Source: Ornithobacterium rhinotracheale
GTDB lineage: Bacteria; Bacteroidota; Bacteroidia; Flavobacteriales; Weeksellaceae
Direction: 5' to 3'
Length of the DNA: 64,000 nt
Assembly (NCBI RefSeq): GCF_004088395.1
Contig: NZ_CP035107.1
Location: forward strand, 1,069,001 to 1,133,000
Under the pieces are notes generated by a model that saw only the letters and a program-made list of their open reading frames with translations, was not told the DNA's origin and did not search any database. Position numbers and translations under genes: made by a program. Positions 26,789 through 35,817 of this stretch are shown here, piece after piece (the first letter of the stretch is position 1; each line of letters starts with the position of its first letter).

Positions 26789-27679
26789 TTATTCGCTTTT
26801 TACTTGAATTTGCTTATCAAAGAGATTTACACCACCCTTCACACCAAAATCAAGCGTGGTTACATTGTAAGCAATAGAAATGTTTTCTTGCTCAAAGCGT
26901 TTTTTAATACGCATAATGATATCGCTAAGGGCTTTACGGTAATTATCATTAGTCTCAAATTTTATCCAAAATCTTAATTGAAAATTGTAAGTAGAGCTTC
27001 CGATTTCGGTAAAGTAAAAATCTATTGGCTGGTCTAGTATAGCATCTGGCGTTTTCTGAGCCTCATCAAGTGCGCAATTTTTTACATGTTCCAAGTCATC
27101 GCCATAGGAAATGCCCGTTTCTAAAATAATGCGGCGCATACCATAGGTGGAATAATTGGTGAAATTATTATTATACACCACTTGGTTTGGCACAAAGACC
27201 TCTTGTCCAGGCACGGTTTTGATGCTTGTAGTAATCCAGCCCACTTCGGTTACGCGGCCATAAGTGCCGTTGATAGTTACCCAATCATCTTTTTTAAACG
27301 GATTTTGGGATTTGAGCAGAAGACCCGCAAAGAGGTTCGAAGCCACATCTTTAAAGGCAAATCCTGCAATGATGCCCACAATACCTGCGCCTGCTAGGAT
27401 TTTGGTTAAGAATTTTTCCAAGCCCAAAATTTGTAGGGCTAAAATAACGCCCGAGGCGAGAAAAAAGAAATAGAATGATGATGAAATTAAATAAGCTAGC
27501 TCTATATGCTTTTTAAAAGTTTTGTTATAAAATTTAAGGCTTACGATTTTAGCCCCTTTGGCCAAGAAGTAGAATAAAACTAGCACTAAGAGCGCTAGGA
27601 TTGCATTGGGCAAAAAATTAAGTGTAGAGTGTTCCCAAGTTTTTAAAACTTTGTCTAGTAGTTCAATGTAGTTTTTCAT
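26789..27679 (-). CDS. MscS-family mechanosensitive channel, intact copy 2
   Basis: A 296-residue small-conductance mechanosensitive channel. Three N-terminal membrane helices (about 15-40, 58-82, 85-118) end in the glycine/alanine-rich pore helix AGAGIVGIIAGFAFKDVASN. The MscS beta domain follows (FKKDDWVTINGTYGRVTEVGWITTSI...GQEVFVPNQVVYNN) and then the alpha/beta cage. The start is placed at MKNYIELLDK, 4 bp after the uvrB stop; a longer frame begins inside uvrB and is unlikely. Copy 1 at 10,851-13,739 is broken, so this is the only functional channel of this type here. It protects against osmotic downshock. Confidence 0.92.
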   Translation of the reverse strand: MKNYIELLDKVLKTWEHSTLNFLPNAILALLVLVLFYFLAKGAKIVSLKFYNKTFKKHIELAYLISSSFYFFFLASGVILALQILGLEKFLTKILAGAGIVGIIAGFAFKDVASNLFAGLLLKSQNPFKKDDWVTINGTYGRVTEVGWITTSIKTVPGQEVFVPNQVVYNNNFTNYSTYGMRRIILETGISYGDDLEHVKNCALDEAQKTPDAILDQPIDFYFTEIGSSTYNFQLRFWIKFETNDNYRKALSDIIMRIKKRFEQENISIAYNVTTLDFGVKGGVNLFDKQIQVKSE

Positions 27680-27683
27680 AAAA

Positions 27684-29684
27684 TCAATTTTGTTGGTTTT
27701 TAAGTTCGTTAATTTCATCGCGCAATTTAGCCGCTTGCAGGAAATCTAAATCCTTGGCAGCGCGTTCCATTGCCTTTGTTTTTTCTTCAATAAGTTTTTC
27801 AAGGTTTTCCAAATTTCCATAATTAGCCTGCGGTTCGGCCACATTTTTTAAGCCCGTTTCTTTGCGCACATAAGGGTTTTGCTCGAATTCTGTTTCTTGC
27901 TGAATGCGTGTAATTTTCTTGTGCAGTGGCTGAGGTGTTTTATTATGGTCTTTATTGTATTTAATTTGAATTTCTCTTCGGCGTGCAGTTTCATCTATGG
28001 TTTGTTTCATACTTGCCGTAATTTTATCGGCATACATAATCACCTTGCCATTGACATTGCGCGCCGCGCGGCCAGCCGTTTGCGTGAGTGAGCGGTGGTT
28101 TCTCAAAAAGCCCTCTTTATCGGCATCGAGGATTGCCACGAGCGACACTTCGGGCAAGTCAAGCCCCTCCCTAAGTAGGTTTACCCCCACCAGCACATCA
28201 AAGAGGCCCTCTCTTAAATCTTGCATAATTTTAACGCGGTCTAGCGTGTCCACATCGGAGTGAATGTATTGAGTTCTCACGCCATAGCGCGTGAGAAATT
28301 TAGTAAGCTCCTCAGCCATTCGTTTGGTCAAAGTAGTTACGAGGGTGCGCTCATCAATCTCGGCGCGTTTTTGAATCTCCTCCATCAGGTCGTCCATTTG
28401 GTTTTGGGAGGGGCGCACTTCGATGGTGGGGTCTAGCAGGCCAGTGGGGCGAATGATTTGCTCCACCACCACGCCCTCAGATTTAGCCAATTCATAGCTT
28501 GCAGGGGTTGCCGAGACATAGATTACTTGGTTTTGAATCGCCTCAAATTCTTCAAATTTCAGCGGTCTATTGTCCATTGCGGCAGGCAATCGGAAGCCGT
28601 ATTCCACGAGGTTTACCTTTCGGCTATGGTCGCCGCCATACATTGCGTGCACCTGAGGCACGGTAACGTGAGATTCATCAATCACCATCAGATAATCCTT
28701 TGGGAAGTAATCCAGCAGGCAGAAGGGGCGAGTGCCAGGGAGCCGCCCATCGAGGTAGCGGGAATAATTCTCAATCCCTGAGCAGTAGCCGAGCTCTTTC
28801 ATCATTTCGAGGTCGAATTCCGTGCGCTCTTTTAGGCGTTTTGCTTCAAGGCTTTTGCCTATATTTTGGAAATACTCCACTTGCTTGCCCAAATCCAGCT
28901 GTATATTTTTTATCGCACTATTTAAAGTCTCTGGCGAGGTAACGAAGATATTGGCAGGGTAGATGTTAATCTTATCAAAGCCCGAGATTCTTTTGCCCGT
29001 TTCCACACGGAAGGATTCTATCTCCTCAATTCTATCGCCATAGAAGTGAAAGCGAATACCATCATCAGCATAAGCGGGAAAAATCTCCACCGTATCGCCC
29101 TGAACGCGGAAGTTTCCACGCCCAAAATCCACCATTGAGCGCGAATAGAGCGCATTGACAAGCTGGTGCAAAAAGTGTGTCCTCGAAATCTCCGTTCCCA
29201 CCTCCGCGGTAATTACATTTTTATGAAACTCCGTAGGGTTCCCGATACCATACAGGCACGAGACCGATGCCACCACCAAAACATCGCGCCGCCCAGAGAG
29301 CAGTGCCGAGGTAGCGCTGAGCCTTAATTTCTCAATCTCATCATTAATACTTAAATCCTTTTCTATATACACCCCCGAGTGCGGAATGTATGCCTCTGGC
29401 TGATAATAATCATAATAGGAGACAAAATACTCCACCGCATTGTGCGGAAAAAACTCCTGAAACTCCATATACAGCTGCGCGGCAAGCGTTTTGTTATGCG
29501 CCAGAACGAGGGTAGGCCGCTGCACTTCCTGTACCACATTGGCAATGGTAAAGGTTTTTCCCGATCCTGTAACCCCGAGTAGCGTCTGATATTTATCGTT
29601 ATTTAAAATACCTTGAGACAGTTGCTTAATCGCTTTGGGCTGATCTCCCATAGGGCTGTAATTTGAAACTATTTTAAAATCCAT
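27684..29684 (-). CDS. uvrB: UvrB excinuclease subunit, copy 2
   Basis: A 666-residue complete UvrB with Walker A GVTGSGKT, the beta-hairpin [30 protein letters not shown] and the terminal UVR motif. Residue differences from copy 1 are scattered (for example [14 protein letters not shown] against [12 protein letters not shown]) while DNA differences are dense and mostly synonymous, except for the first 185 coding bases, which are identical. The gene is visibly richer in G+C than copy 1. The start is MDFKIVSN. The frame could run 22 codons further upstream, but those codons come from the neighbouring IS. Two active uvrB genes in one genome are unusual. Confidence 0.95.
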   Translation of the reverse strand: MDFKIVSNYSPMGDQPKAIKQLSQGILNNDKYQTLLGVTGSGKTFTIANVVQEVQRPTLVLAHNKTLAAQLYMEFQEFFPHNAVEYFVSYYDYYQPEAYIPHSGVYIEKDLSINDEIEKLRLSATSALLSGRRDVLVVASVSCLYGIGNPTEFHKNVITAEVGTEISRTHFLHQLVNALYSRSMVDFGRGNFRVQGDTVEIFPAYADDGIRFHFYGDRIEEIESFRVETGKRISGFDKINIYPANIFVTSPETLNSAIKNIQLDLGKQVEYFQNIGKSLEAKRLKERTEFDLEMMKELGYCSGIENYSRYLDGRLPGTRPFCLLDYFPKDYLMVIDESHVTVPQVHAMYGGDHSRKVNLVEYGFRLPAAMDNRPLKFEEFEAIQNQVIYVSATPASYELAKSEGVVVEQIIRPTGLLDPTIEVRPSQNQMDDLMEEIQKRAEIDERTLVTTLTKRMAEELTKFLTRYGVRTQYIHSDVDTLDRVKIMQDLREGLFDVLVGVNLLREGLDLPEVSLVAILDADKEGFLRNHRSLTQTAGRAARNVNGKVIMYADKITASMKQTIDETARRREIQIKYNKDHNKTPQPLHKKITRIQQETEFEQNPYVRKETGLKNVAEPQANYGNLENLEKLIEEKTKAMERAAKDLDFLQAAKLRDEINELKNQQN

Positions 29685-29705
29685 TAATGCAAAAATACTA
29701 TTAAA
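29500..29705. repeat. 206-bp identical tract shared by the two uvrB genes (copy 2)
   Basis: Identical to 15567-15772 across the start of uvrB and its 21-bp leader. The similarity ends 2 bp before the IS at 29,708. Confidence 0.9.
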
Positions 29706-29707
29706 GA

Positions 29708-30689
29708 CCCCTTGTGCATTTAGGAAAAAAAATAAAAAAAGATTGTTCATTCGACTAAAAAGTCGTATATTTAATTAGTTATCAATTGATTAAATACATG
29801 AACAATCTTATACAAAACTACAAAATTATTTTGAAAGAACTGAAAGAAACTTGCAAAAATATTCCTACTAAAAAGAAAATCCGAAAACCGAAGTTGTCTG
29901 ATATGGAATTAGTGGCACTGAATATTACCGCGGAATATATGTCTATAAACTCTGAACTTCAGCTATTTAGATGCATCGCTGGAACAGAATTAGACAGCAA
30001 AATAGAAAGAAGCGTTTACAACAAAAGAAAACGAAAACTTTTTTCATACATCGAAAAAATAAGGAAGACCCTAAGTGAAAAATTCTCAGATTTTACCGAT
30101 GTTTTTATCGTAGATTCAACCCCTATTGAAATTTGTAAAGTGAGTAGAGCCCATCGTTCCGCCATCTGTTCCACTGATGAAATACACCCCTCATTTGGGT
30201 ATTGTGCTGCCAAAAAATCAAAGTATTTTGGGTACAAACTTCATGCGGTTTGCGACAAAAATGGCATCTTTCATTCCTTTGATTTTACACCTGCTAATGT
30301 CCATGATGTCAACTACCTGAAAGACATCAAAGAAGACTTTAAAAACTGTGAGTTAATCGGGGATAGAGGCTATATCAGCAAGGAAATTCAACTGGATTTA
30401 TTTAACTGTTCTAACATCAATTTATCCGTTCCGATGCGGAAAAACCAGCATGATTTTGTAGCGTTTCCAAAAGTCAAATCAAGAATTAGAAAACGTATTG
30501 AGACGAATTTTTCCCAGCTGTGCGGACAGTTTTTAATGGGCATCAACTTAGCCAAAACTTTTCAGGGATTCATTACAAGAATACTGTCAAAAATCACTTC
30601 TTTTACCATGATTCAGTATCTCAATTTTTTCGTATTCAAGAGAGATTTGAACAAAATTAAAGTGAATTTGTGCTAAATGCACAACGGGG
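29708..30689 (+). mobile_element. IS of the second IS982-like type, without target duplication
   Basis: Imperfect terminal repeats CCCCTTGTGCATTTAG (29708-29723) and CTAAATGCACAACGGGG (30673-30689) enclose a transposase related to that of the IS at 12,749-13,724. The bases outside the left end (TTAAAGA) and right end (ATGTATA) do not match, so the usual short duplication is missing. The left flank is the uvrB-2 leader and the right flank is the start of the T6SS island. Confidence 0.85.
29798..30676 (+). CDS. DDE transposase
   Basis: About 292 residues from the ATG at 29,798 (a TTG four codons upstream is possible). Catalytic-region motifs are FIVDSTPIEICK, YFGYKLHAVCD, LIGDRGYIS and RKRIETNFSQLCGQF. 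It aligns along its length with the transposase at 12,761-13,645 but differs at many residues, so these are two related elements, not copies from one recent jump. It appears intact. Confidence 0.85.
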   Translation: MNNLIQNYKIILKELKETCKNIPTKKKIRKPKLSDMELVALNITAEYMSINSELQLFRCIAGTELDSKIERSVYNKRKRKLFSYIEKIRKTLSEKFSDFTDVFIVDSTPIEICKVSRAHRSAICSTDEIHPSFGYCAAKKSKYFGYKLHAVCDKNGIFHSFDFTPANVHDVNYLKDIKEDFKNCELIGDRGYISKEIQLDLFNCSNINLSVPMRKNQHDFVAFPKVKSRIRKRIETNFSQLCGQFLMGINLAKTFQGFITRILSKITSFTMIQYLNFFVFKRDLNKIKVNLC

Positions 30690-30872
30690 ATGTATAATAA
30701 TACCATTATTGCCTATAAACAATTAATTGATGCCAAAAAACAGATTAAACAGTTATCAATAGAACAAAAGACAATGGACAGTCTTAGTACTATTAATAAA
30801 AAATTGAAAGAAGAGTATGATAAAATTAAAATAGACTTAGAGGTATGTAAACAGTTGTATCAAGTACAGTAA
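30690..30872 (+). CDS. Short coiled-coil fragment at the IS boundary
   Basis: 60 residues, highly charged and helical (QLIDAKKQIKQLSIEQKTMDSLSTINKKLKEEYDKIKIDLEV), compatible with a coiled coil. Its ATG is the first base after the IS end, and nothing similar is seen nearby. It is probably the C-terminal remnant of a gene whose front part was lost when the IS or a rearrangement removed the left side. It lies 28 bp before vgrG. Confidence 0.4.
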   Translation: MYNNTIIAYKQLIDAKKQIKQLSIEQKTMDSLSTINKKLKEEYDKIKIDLEVCKQLYQVQ

Positions 30873-30900
30873 GTAATAATACTATGTAATATCAAATACT

Positions 30901-32787
30901 ATGACTAATAATCCTTTGAATAATCCGGACCATCCTCTTCACATCAAGACCTATCAAGATTTTTTAGCCGATGTAAACAACCCCGTGGTGATGCCCACGC
31001 TTTATATAGGTGGCAAACCCTTTTTGGAGCGAGAACATTTTAGAGTAGAAGTCCGCCAATATACAGGTCGCCATGATGAATTTACCATTATTGTATCCGA
31101 TGAAGTGGTAGATGACTTCTATGGATTTTTAATGCGCCAATCCCGCTTACTTTTAGGGGAGCAATTTTTATTAAACTTCCATCAGTATGGGAAGGTGATT
31201 CAGAGTTTTCAAGGTATTGTTACCCACGTTAGCAACAAGAAGAATGGCGATAGTGGTACGGGGGACTTATATATCACGGCATCAGCTCCCAGTATATTAT
31301 TAGAGAATGGGAAGAATAGCCGTAGTTTTGAGAAAATGACGGTAGAGCAAATTATAGCAGAAGTATGTAAAAATTACCCACCAGAAGCCAAAGTAAAAGT
31401 AATAGGCGGTTTAAATACTAAAAACTCATTGGACTATACGGTTCAGTATAACGAATCGGATTATGCGTTTTTAACGCGTTTAGCCAATCGTTTAGGGGAA
31501 TATTTTTATTACGATGGCAAACAGCTTATTTTTGGTAATCGCGCCCAAAAACAAATCACTCTAAGTGAAGGCGATGATTTAGCCGAAGTTAGTTTTGATT
31601 TAAAAATACAGAATCAGAATTTTACCCAATATGTTTACGATGAAGCCTTTGGAGATGTCTTTACGCATAATGCTGATAATGCCTTTACACCTCCAAAAGA
31701 CAATCCTATATTAGGCACAGCGATACAATTAGCGAAAAAGACTTTTACGCAGAAAAGTAGTCATTATTCAAGTAACTTTACTATGGGTGATGAAGATAGT
31801 GATGCTCGTTATAAAGTTCCGTTATACAAAGAGAAATTGCAACATATGATGTGGGTTAAGGGCAAGAGTCGTAATCCACTACTCAAATCAGGGAGTTTAG
31901 CCGATATGTACGATATTAATGGAAAAGCGATGGAAATTTATCGTATTTTGGAGATAACCCATCACTTAGATGGCGATACCTATTGGAATGAGTTTGTAGG
32001 TATTCCTGATATTTTTGTGTCGCCTTATGTAGATGAGAATGCTTTTGCTAAATGTGAAGACCAACCCGCTATTGTAAAGGATAACAACGACCCACAAGGC
32101 TTAGGACGAGTAAGAGTACAGTTTATCTGGCAACGCCCTGCCAATGGATATTCGCCTTGGATACGCGTGGTACAGCCTCATGGTGGTTCAGGCAAAGGTT
32201 TTTATTTTATCCCTGAGATAGATGAGGAAGTAATGGTGTCTTTTGAAAATCAAAACGCCGAAAGACCTTATGTGATAGGTAGCCATTACAACGGAAAAAG
32301 TAAAAGTGGGTATCATACCGCAGGAAATGACAAAAAGGTAATCCATACGAGGAGTGGCACTAAGATTATTCTAAATGATGCTGAAGGTAGTGTCTTTATA
32401 GAAGACCCAAGTGGAAACACTTACCTTATGGACGGACAAGGAAATATTAATGTGAATGCTCCAAAGAATATGACTTTTACCGCAGGAGAAAATGTAAATA
32501 TAAGTGCGGGAATGAATGTTAGTGTAAATGCAGGAATGAATATTACTGAAAACGCTGGAATAAATCATAATAGCTTTGCAGGTGCTATGATGATGCAAAA
32601 TGCGGTGGCAGATTATTCTTTGATGGCAGCTAATATAATGGAAGTAGCACAGGGAGAAAGAAAATCTAAAGCTAAGGAAGTAACAGATCAATCCAGTAAA
32701 AAAGAGATTATTTCTCAGGAAACGAATAACATTCACTCAAAAGGGAAATTAAATAACAATAGCGGAGATAAATCTAATTTATTTTAG
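30901..32787 (+). CDS. vgrG: VgrG spike protein of a subtype iii type VI secretion system
   Basis: A 628-residue complete VgrG (TssI), the trimeric puncturing tip at the end of the Hcp tube. A gp27-like region (about 1-380) is followed by the OB-fold domain (QPAIVKDNNDPQGLGRVRVQFIWQRPANGYSPWIRVVQPHGG, about 390-480) with the hallmark NAERPYVIGSHYNGK. The gp5-like needle of repeated segments comes after it (DGQGNINVNAPKNMTFTAGENVNISAGMNVSVNAGMNI, about 500-560). The last 60 residues are charged and end NNNSGDKSNLF. The adjoining effector gene starts 2 bp after the stop. Three other sites in the window carry only VgrG tails. Those tails resemble each other more than they resemble this one. Confidence 0.95.
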   Translation: MTNNPLNNPDHPLHIKTYQDFLADVNNPVVMPTLYIGGKPFLEREHFRVEVRQYTGRHDEFTIIVSDEVVDDFYGFLMRQSRLLLGEQFLLNFHQYGKVIQSFQGIVTHVSNKKNGDSGTGDLYITASAPSILLENGKNSRSFEKMTVEQIIAEVCKNYPPEAKVKVIGGLNTKNSLDYTVQYNESDYAFLTRLANRLGEYFYYDGKQLIFGNRAQKQITLSEGDDLAEVSFDLKIQNQNFTQYVYDEAFGDVFTHNADNAFTPPKDNPILGTAIQLAKKTFTQKSSHYSSNFTMGDEDSDARYKVPLYKEKLQHMMWVKGKSRNPLLKSGSLADMYDINGKAMEIYRILEITHHLDGDTYWNEFVGIPDIFVSPYVDENAFAKCEDQPAIVKDNNDPQGLGRVRVQFIWQRPANGYSPWIRVVQPHGGSGKGFYFIPEIDEEVMVSFENQNAERPYVIGSHYNGKSKSGYHTAGNDKKVIHTRSGTKIILNDAEGSVFIEDPSGNTYLMDGQGNINVNAPKNMTFTAGENVNISAGMNVSVNAGMNITENAGINHNSFAGAMMMQNAVADYSLMAANIMEVAQGERKSKAKEVTDQSSKKEIISQETNNIHSKGKLNNNSGDKSNLF

Positions 32788-32789
32788 TT

Positions 32790-34034
32790 ATGGCAGGAGG
32801 AAAAATCATACGCATTGTCGGAGGGAAAAATTCTATTGAATGTGATAATTGGACGGTTTATACTGATGAGTTTAACGCTTCGGCAGGAGGTAAAAGTCAG
32901 TTTACGGCTGATGATGGAATCTATTTTGGAGAACCAAAAGAGCCGCCTCCAGCAGGAAAATATTTTGTAAAAGGTTGGTGGACTGATGAAAATAACAATC
33001 CAATAAAGGAAGCTAAAATTGGTGATGCAATAAGATTTCATATTCAGACCAAGGGGATAGATGATGGTGAAAAAATTAATTTTGCAGTATATGATTGGGA
33101 TAATTTTAAATGGCTTAATGATAAACTTACTCTTATAGAAGGTGATAATAAAGAAAAGGCAAATATTATCATACAAAATAATACAGGGTTTGTAGAGTGG
33201 ACAACAGGAGAAGGGAGTTTAGCCTTAATAGATGAGATGTTTGAGGGAGATGAAATAGAACTTTTTGTAGAGTGTAGCTATAAAGAAGAAACTGTTAATC
33301 TTCCCTTTATGGAAAGTGATTATCTTATTTTATCTGAAAAAGAAGAAATTATCACAGTTTTAATAGAACTTCCTCATAGTACATATACAGATAAATTAAA
33401 TAGAAAGGGGTTGGGGGGACATACAGCAATAATGATAGGAGATGAATATTACGATTATGGACCTCAACCCAATGAGGGAGGAAATATATATTCAGAGGGT
33501 CGCCCATGGTGGGATAAATCGGGAGCTACCGGAAATTTAGTAAGGCAAGATATGATGGATATTTTAAATAGAGAATTTCCAAATCAGCAAGAGATTAATG
33601 ATTATGTAAATTATTACAAAAAAAATAAGCAATCGAGTTTTCCAGTAACAAATCGTTATGTATTAGGTATAGTTGGACGAGTTTGTCTTATAGATATTCA
33701 TGTCAAAGGAAGTGAAAAAAATAAAGTAGAAAAATGGTGGAAGGAAAAATATCAAGATTTAGGCAATTATAGTGTCTGGATTCTTTTTGGAGAACAATGT
33801 ACTACAACTGTAAAAAAATCCATTGAAGAGTCAACAGATGTTTTTTCTACTTTTGATATAACATCGACAACCATAACTCCAAAAGGTTTTTTAGAATTAT
33901 TGACAACCGAAGGAGAACACACATACGGATCAAAAAAAGAAACAACTTTAACAATTACTTCTGAATTAAGAGAGCTTCCTCAAGATGAAATTAATATTTT
34001 TGAGGCAGACTTAAATATTAGATTAAACAATTAA
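32790..34034 (+). CDS. T6SS effector with permuted papain/NlpC-P60-like signature
   Basis: A 414-residue protein starting 2 bp after vgrG, without a signal peptide. Residues 1-55 (GGKIIRIVGGKNSIE...ADDGIYFGEPKEP) resemble in plan the N-terminus of the effector at 36,258 and probably form the VgrG-loading part. Residues 57-170 are an Ig-like beta domain (YFVKGWWTDENNNPIKEAKIGDAIRFHI). The C-terminal domain has GHTAIMIGDEYYDYG (His211) and then, 126 residues later, GEQCTTTVKKSI (Cys337). This His-before-Cys order with an aromatic-rich strand is what circularly permuted papain-like (YiiX/LRAT-type) hydrolases show. Such domains act as amidases or lipases. The activity is inferred and the substrate unknown. 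The small lipoprotein downstream is the likely immunity protein. Confidence 0.7.
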   Translation: MAGGKIIRIVGGKNSIECDNWTVYTDEFNASAGGKSQFTADDGIYFGEPKEPPPAGKYFVKGWWTDENNNPIKEAKIGDAIRFHIQTKGIDDGEKINFAVYDWDNFKWLNDKLTLIEGDNKEKANIIIQNNTGFVEWTTGEGSLALIDEMFEGDEIELFVECSYKEETVNLPFMESDYLILSEKEEIITVLIELPHSTYTDKLNRKGLGGHTAIMIGDEYYDYGPQPNEGGNIYSEGRPWWDKSGATGNLVRQDMMDILNREFPNQQEINDYVNYYKKNKQSSFPVTNRYVLGIVGRVCLIDIHVKGSEKNKVEKWWKEKYQDLGNYSVWILFGEQCTTTVKKSIEESTDVFSTFDITSTTITPKGFLELLTTEGEHTYGSKKETTLTITSELRELPQDEINIFEADLNIRLNN

Positions 34035-34045
34035 GTCGGTGTATT

Positions 34046-34471
34046 ATGTTAGAATTAATTAAAAAATATATTTTTATTATGGGAATATTAAGTAGTATTT
34101 TCTCTTGTAGAGTAAAAAAAGATGTATATATATATAGAACAGAAGTATTCTATAAAAAAGAAAAGGAATTAAAAATTTCTCTTGATGAAGCAACAAACAT
34201 TTACTCAACATATATTCTGAAAAATAAGAAAGAAAATGAAACTCTTTTTTGTAGGCTTGATATTATTTATGGAGATTATTATATTTTTAAAAAAGAATGG
34301 GAACCATACAATTTAAAGACGGGAAATTATAATCTTTCAGGTATATGGATTAATGGTTATACGGGAGAAATAGAAGAAGTTACAACACATAAAAATATTC
34401 GAATAATATTAGAACCGAGTAAACATTTACCCTATGTAAAAAAAATAATTGATAATAAAGAAAATAGATAG
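34046..34471 (+). CDS. Putative immunity lipoprotein for the 32,790 effector
   Basis: 141 residues with an N-terminal membrane segment and a lipobox (SIFSC, Cys21), followed by a beta-rich domain (YRTEVFYKKEKELKISLDEATNIYSTYIL). Its place 11 bp after the effector, small size and periplasmic location fit an immunity protein against a periplasm-acting toxin. It has no family I recognise. Directly after its stop the frame continues without a start codon into a VgrG tail fragment. Confidence 0.6.
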   Translation: MLELIKKYIFIMGILSSIFSCRVKKDVYIYRTEVFYKKEKELKISLDEATNIYSTYILKNKKENETLFCRLDIIYGDYYIFKKEWEPYNLKTGNYNLSGIWINGYTGEIEEVTTHKNIRIILEPSKHLPYVKKIIDNKENR

Positions 34472-35311
34472 ATTAGGTATATCATAAAATTCACAGAAGA
34501 CGAGAGTATTACCATAACCGATAAAAGTGGTAATGAAATACATTTAGATACCACAGGGGGTAATATAAACATAACAGCGCCAGAGACTATGACATTTAAC
34601 TGTAAGAATTTGAATATCAATGTAGGGCAAAATATGACAACAAATGTAGGAATGAATAAGTCTGATGGTATAGGACTAAACCATATCGAAAATGTAGGAG
34701 CTATAAAAACCACCTCTGTAGTAGGTGATGCTAATATGTTCATCACAGTTAAACCAACAGAAGAATTATTAGAAAAAAAAGTTAACACCTCTGGATACCC
34801 TTACCAAACAGGTGATATGAGACTAATTGATTTTGTGACATTAGCAGGGACTAGGAACTCCGCAAATAATAGTTATAAAGGAGGTGATGAGGAGTTTCAA
34901 GCTATTAATTGGCCTAATTTAATGTGTACACTATGTGAAGATTTATTAGGATATGAAGTTGTATCATCCAAAGGAATATACACTCCTCTGAAGCCCATTG
35001 TTTACTCAGCTATAGACATTCAAAGTACTATAGAGGACCTCAATAAACAATTAAAAAATGGATATAGGTTAATATTAATGATAGATTCAGATTTAATACA
35101 AGATGTTTGGGATTATGATTCGGCAGATTATCATTGGGTAGTTTTAGAAGATTTAATTACATTTATTCCTTATTTTAATTCAAAAGGAAAAATAGAATAT
35201 AAACTTAATTTTAAGGTATATACTTGGGGAAGTAATAAAGAATATCTGAAAGCCCCCATCACACCACTACATTTTATGAACAATTATTATGGATATATTA
35301 AAGTTAAATAG
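34472..35311 (+). CDS. Orphan VgrG tail fused to a toxin domain (partial)
   Basis: An open frame with no upstream start; the first ATG inside is at 34,589. The first part reads IKFTEDESITITDKSGNEIHLDTTGG...MTTNVGMNKSDGIGLNHIENVGAI, a gp5-type VgrG needle. It continues into about 190 residues of non-VgrG sequence, including QLKNGYRLILMIDSDL and DYHWVVLEDLI, then YKLNFKVYTWGSNKEYLKAP. The L/ID...HWVVLE pattern resembles the His region of C39/papain-like cysteine peptidases, with candidate nucleophiles in NLMCTLCEDLL; this is tentative. It looks like the C-terminal module of an evolved VgrG left behind after exchange. The next gene overlaps its end by 23 bp. Confidence 0.65.
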   Translation: MRYIIKFTEDESITITDKSGNEIHLDTTGGNINITAPETMTFNCKNLNINVGQNMTTNVGMNKSDGIGLNHIENVGAIKTTSVVGDANMFITVKPTEELLEKKVNTSGYPYQTGDMRLIDFVTLAGTRNSANNSYKGGDEEFQAINWPNLMCTLCEDLLGYEVVSSKGIYTPLKPIVYSAIDIQSTIEDLNKQLKNGYRLILMIDSDLIQDVWDYDSADYHWVVLEDLITFIPYFNSKGKIEYKLNFKVYTWGSNKEYLKAPITPLHFMNNYYGYIKVK

Positions 35312-35771
35312 AATTATACTAATTCTTTGTTTATTATCAATTGGATGTTATGATAAAGAAAAAGAAAAAAGAAAAAATGAAATAATTTGCAATCAAGAAA
35401 AAAATATAAAGTTTTATTATAAGAATGATTTTCGGATATGGTTTATAGGGGAGGAGGTTGAGGGAATAAAGCAAATTAATATTTATCATATACGAGAAGG
35501 GCAAATTATTAACGAGCTAAAACATACGACATTAGAGGACGATAAAATTAAATTATTAACAATGCCTTCATTAAAAACAAGAGATAGTCTAAGAATTACC
35601 ATCAATAAAACAAAAGATATTTATGTTTATAATTTTAAAAACCATGCTAGATATGGTGGAAAGAATTTTTTAGGATGTTATTTCTTTTATTATACAGTCG
35701 AAGGCAAAGAATTTGCAGATCCTGATCTAATAAGAATCTTTTTAGATGACTTTTTTACTAATCAAAGTTAA
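35289..35771 (+). CDS. Putative immunity lipoprotein for the 34,472 toxin
   Basis: 160 residues with a lipoprotein signal (LLSIGC, Cys20) followed by a charged linker and a beta-rich domain (IKFYYKNDFRIWFIGEEVEGIKQINIYHI). It overlaps the toxin-module gene by 23 bp, the tight coupling usual for effector-immunity pairs. It has no recognised family. Confidence 0.55.
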   Translation: MDILKLNRIILILCLLSIGCYDKEKEKRKNEIICNQEKNIKFYYKNDFRIWFIGEEVEGIKQINIYHIREGQIINELKHTTLEDDKIKLLTMPSLKTRDSLRITINKTKDIYVYNFKNHARYGGKNFLGCYFFYYTVEGKEFADPDLIRIFLDDFFTNQS

Positions 35772-35817
35772 ATATATTTGTTTTTTAAGATTTTTTCGAC
35801 GGAAAGAGGTTTTTATG

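Noticed and set aside
27679-27718. Longer N-terminus of MscS-2 inside uvrB
   Set aside because: The 13 extra residues are uvrB 3' sequence read in another frame; the Met at 27,679 aligns with the start of the broken copy 1.
29684-29750. Longer N-terminus of UvrB-2
   Set aside because: The extra codons derive from the adjoining IS end; the conserved protein starts at MDFKIVSN as in copy 1.
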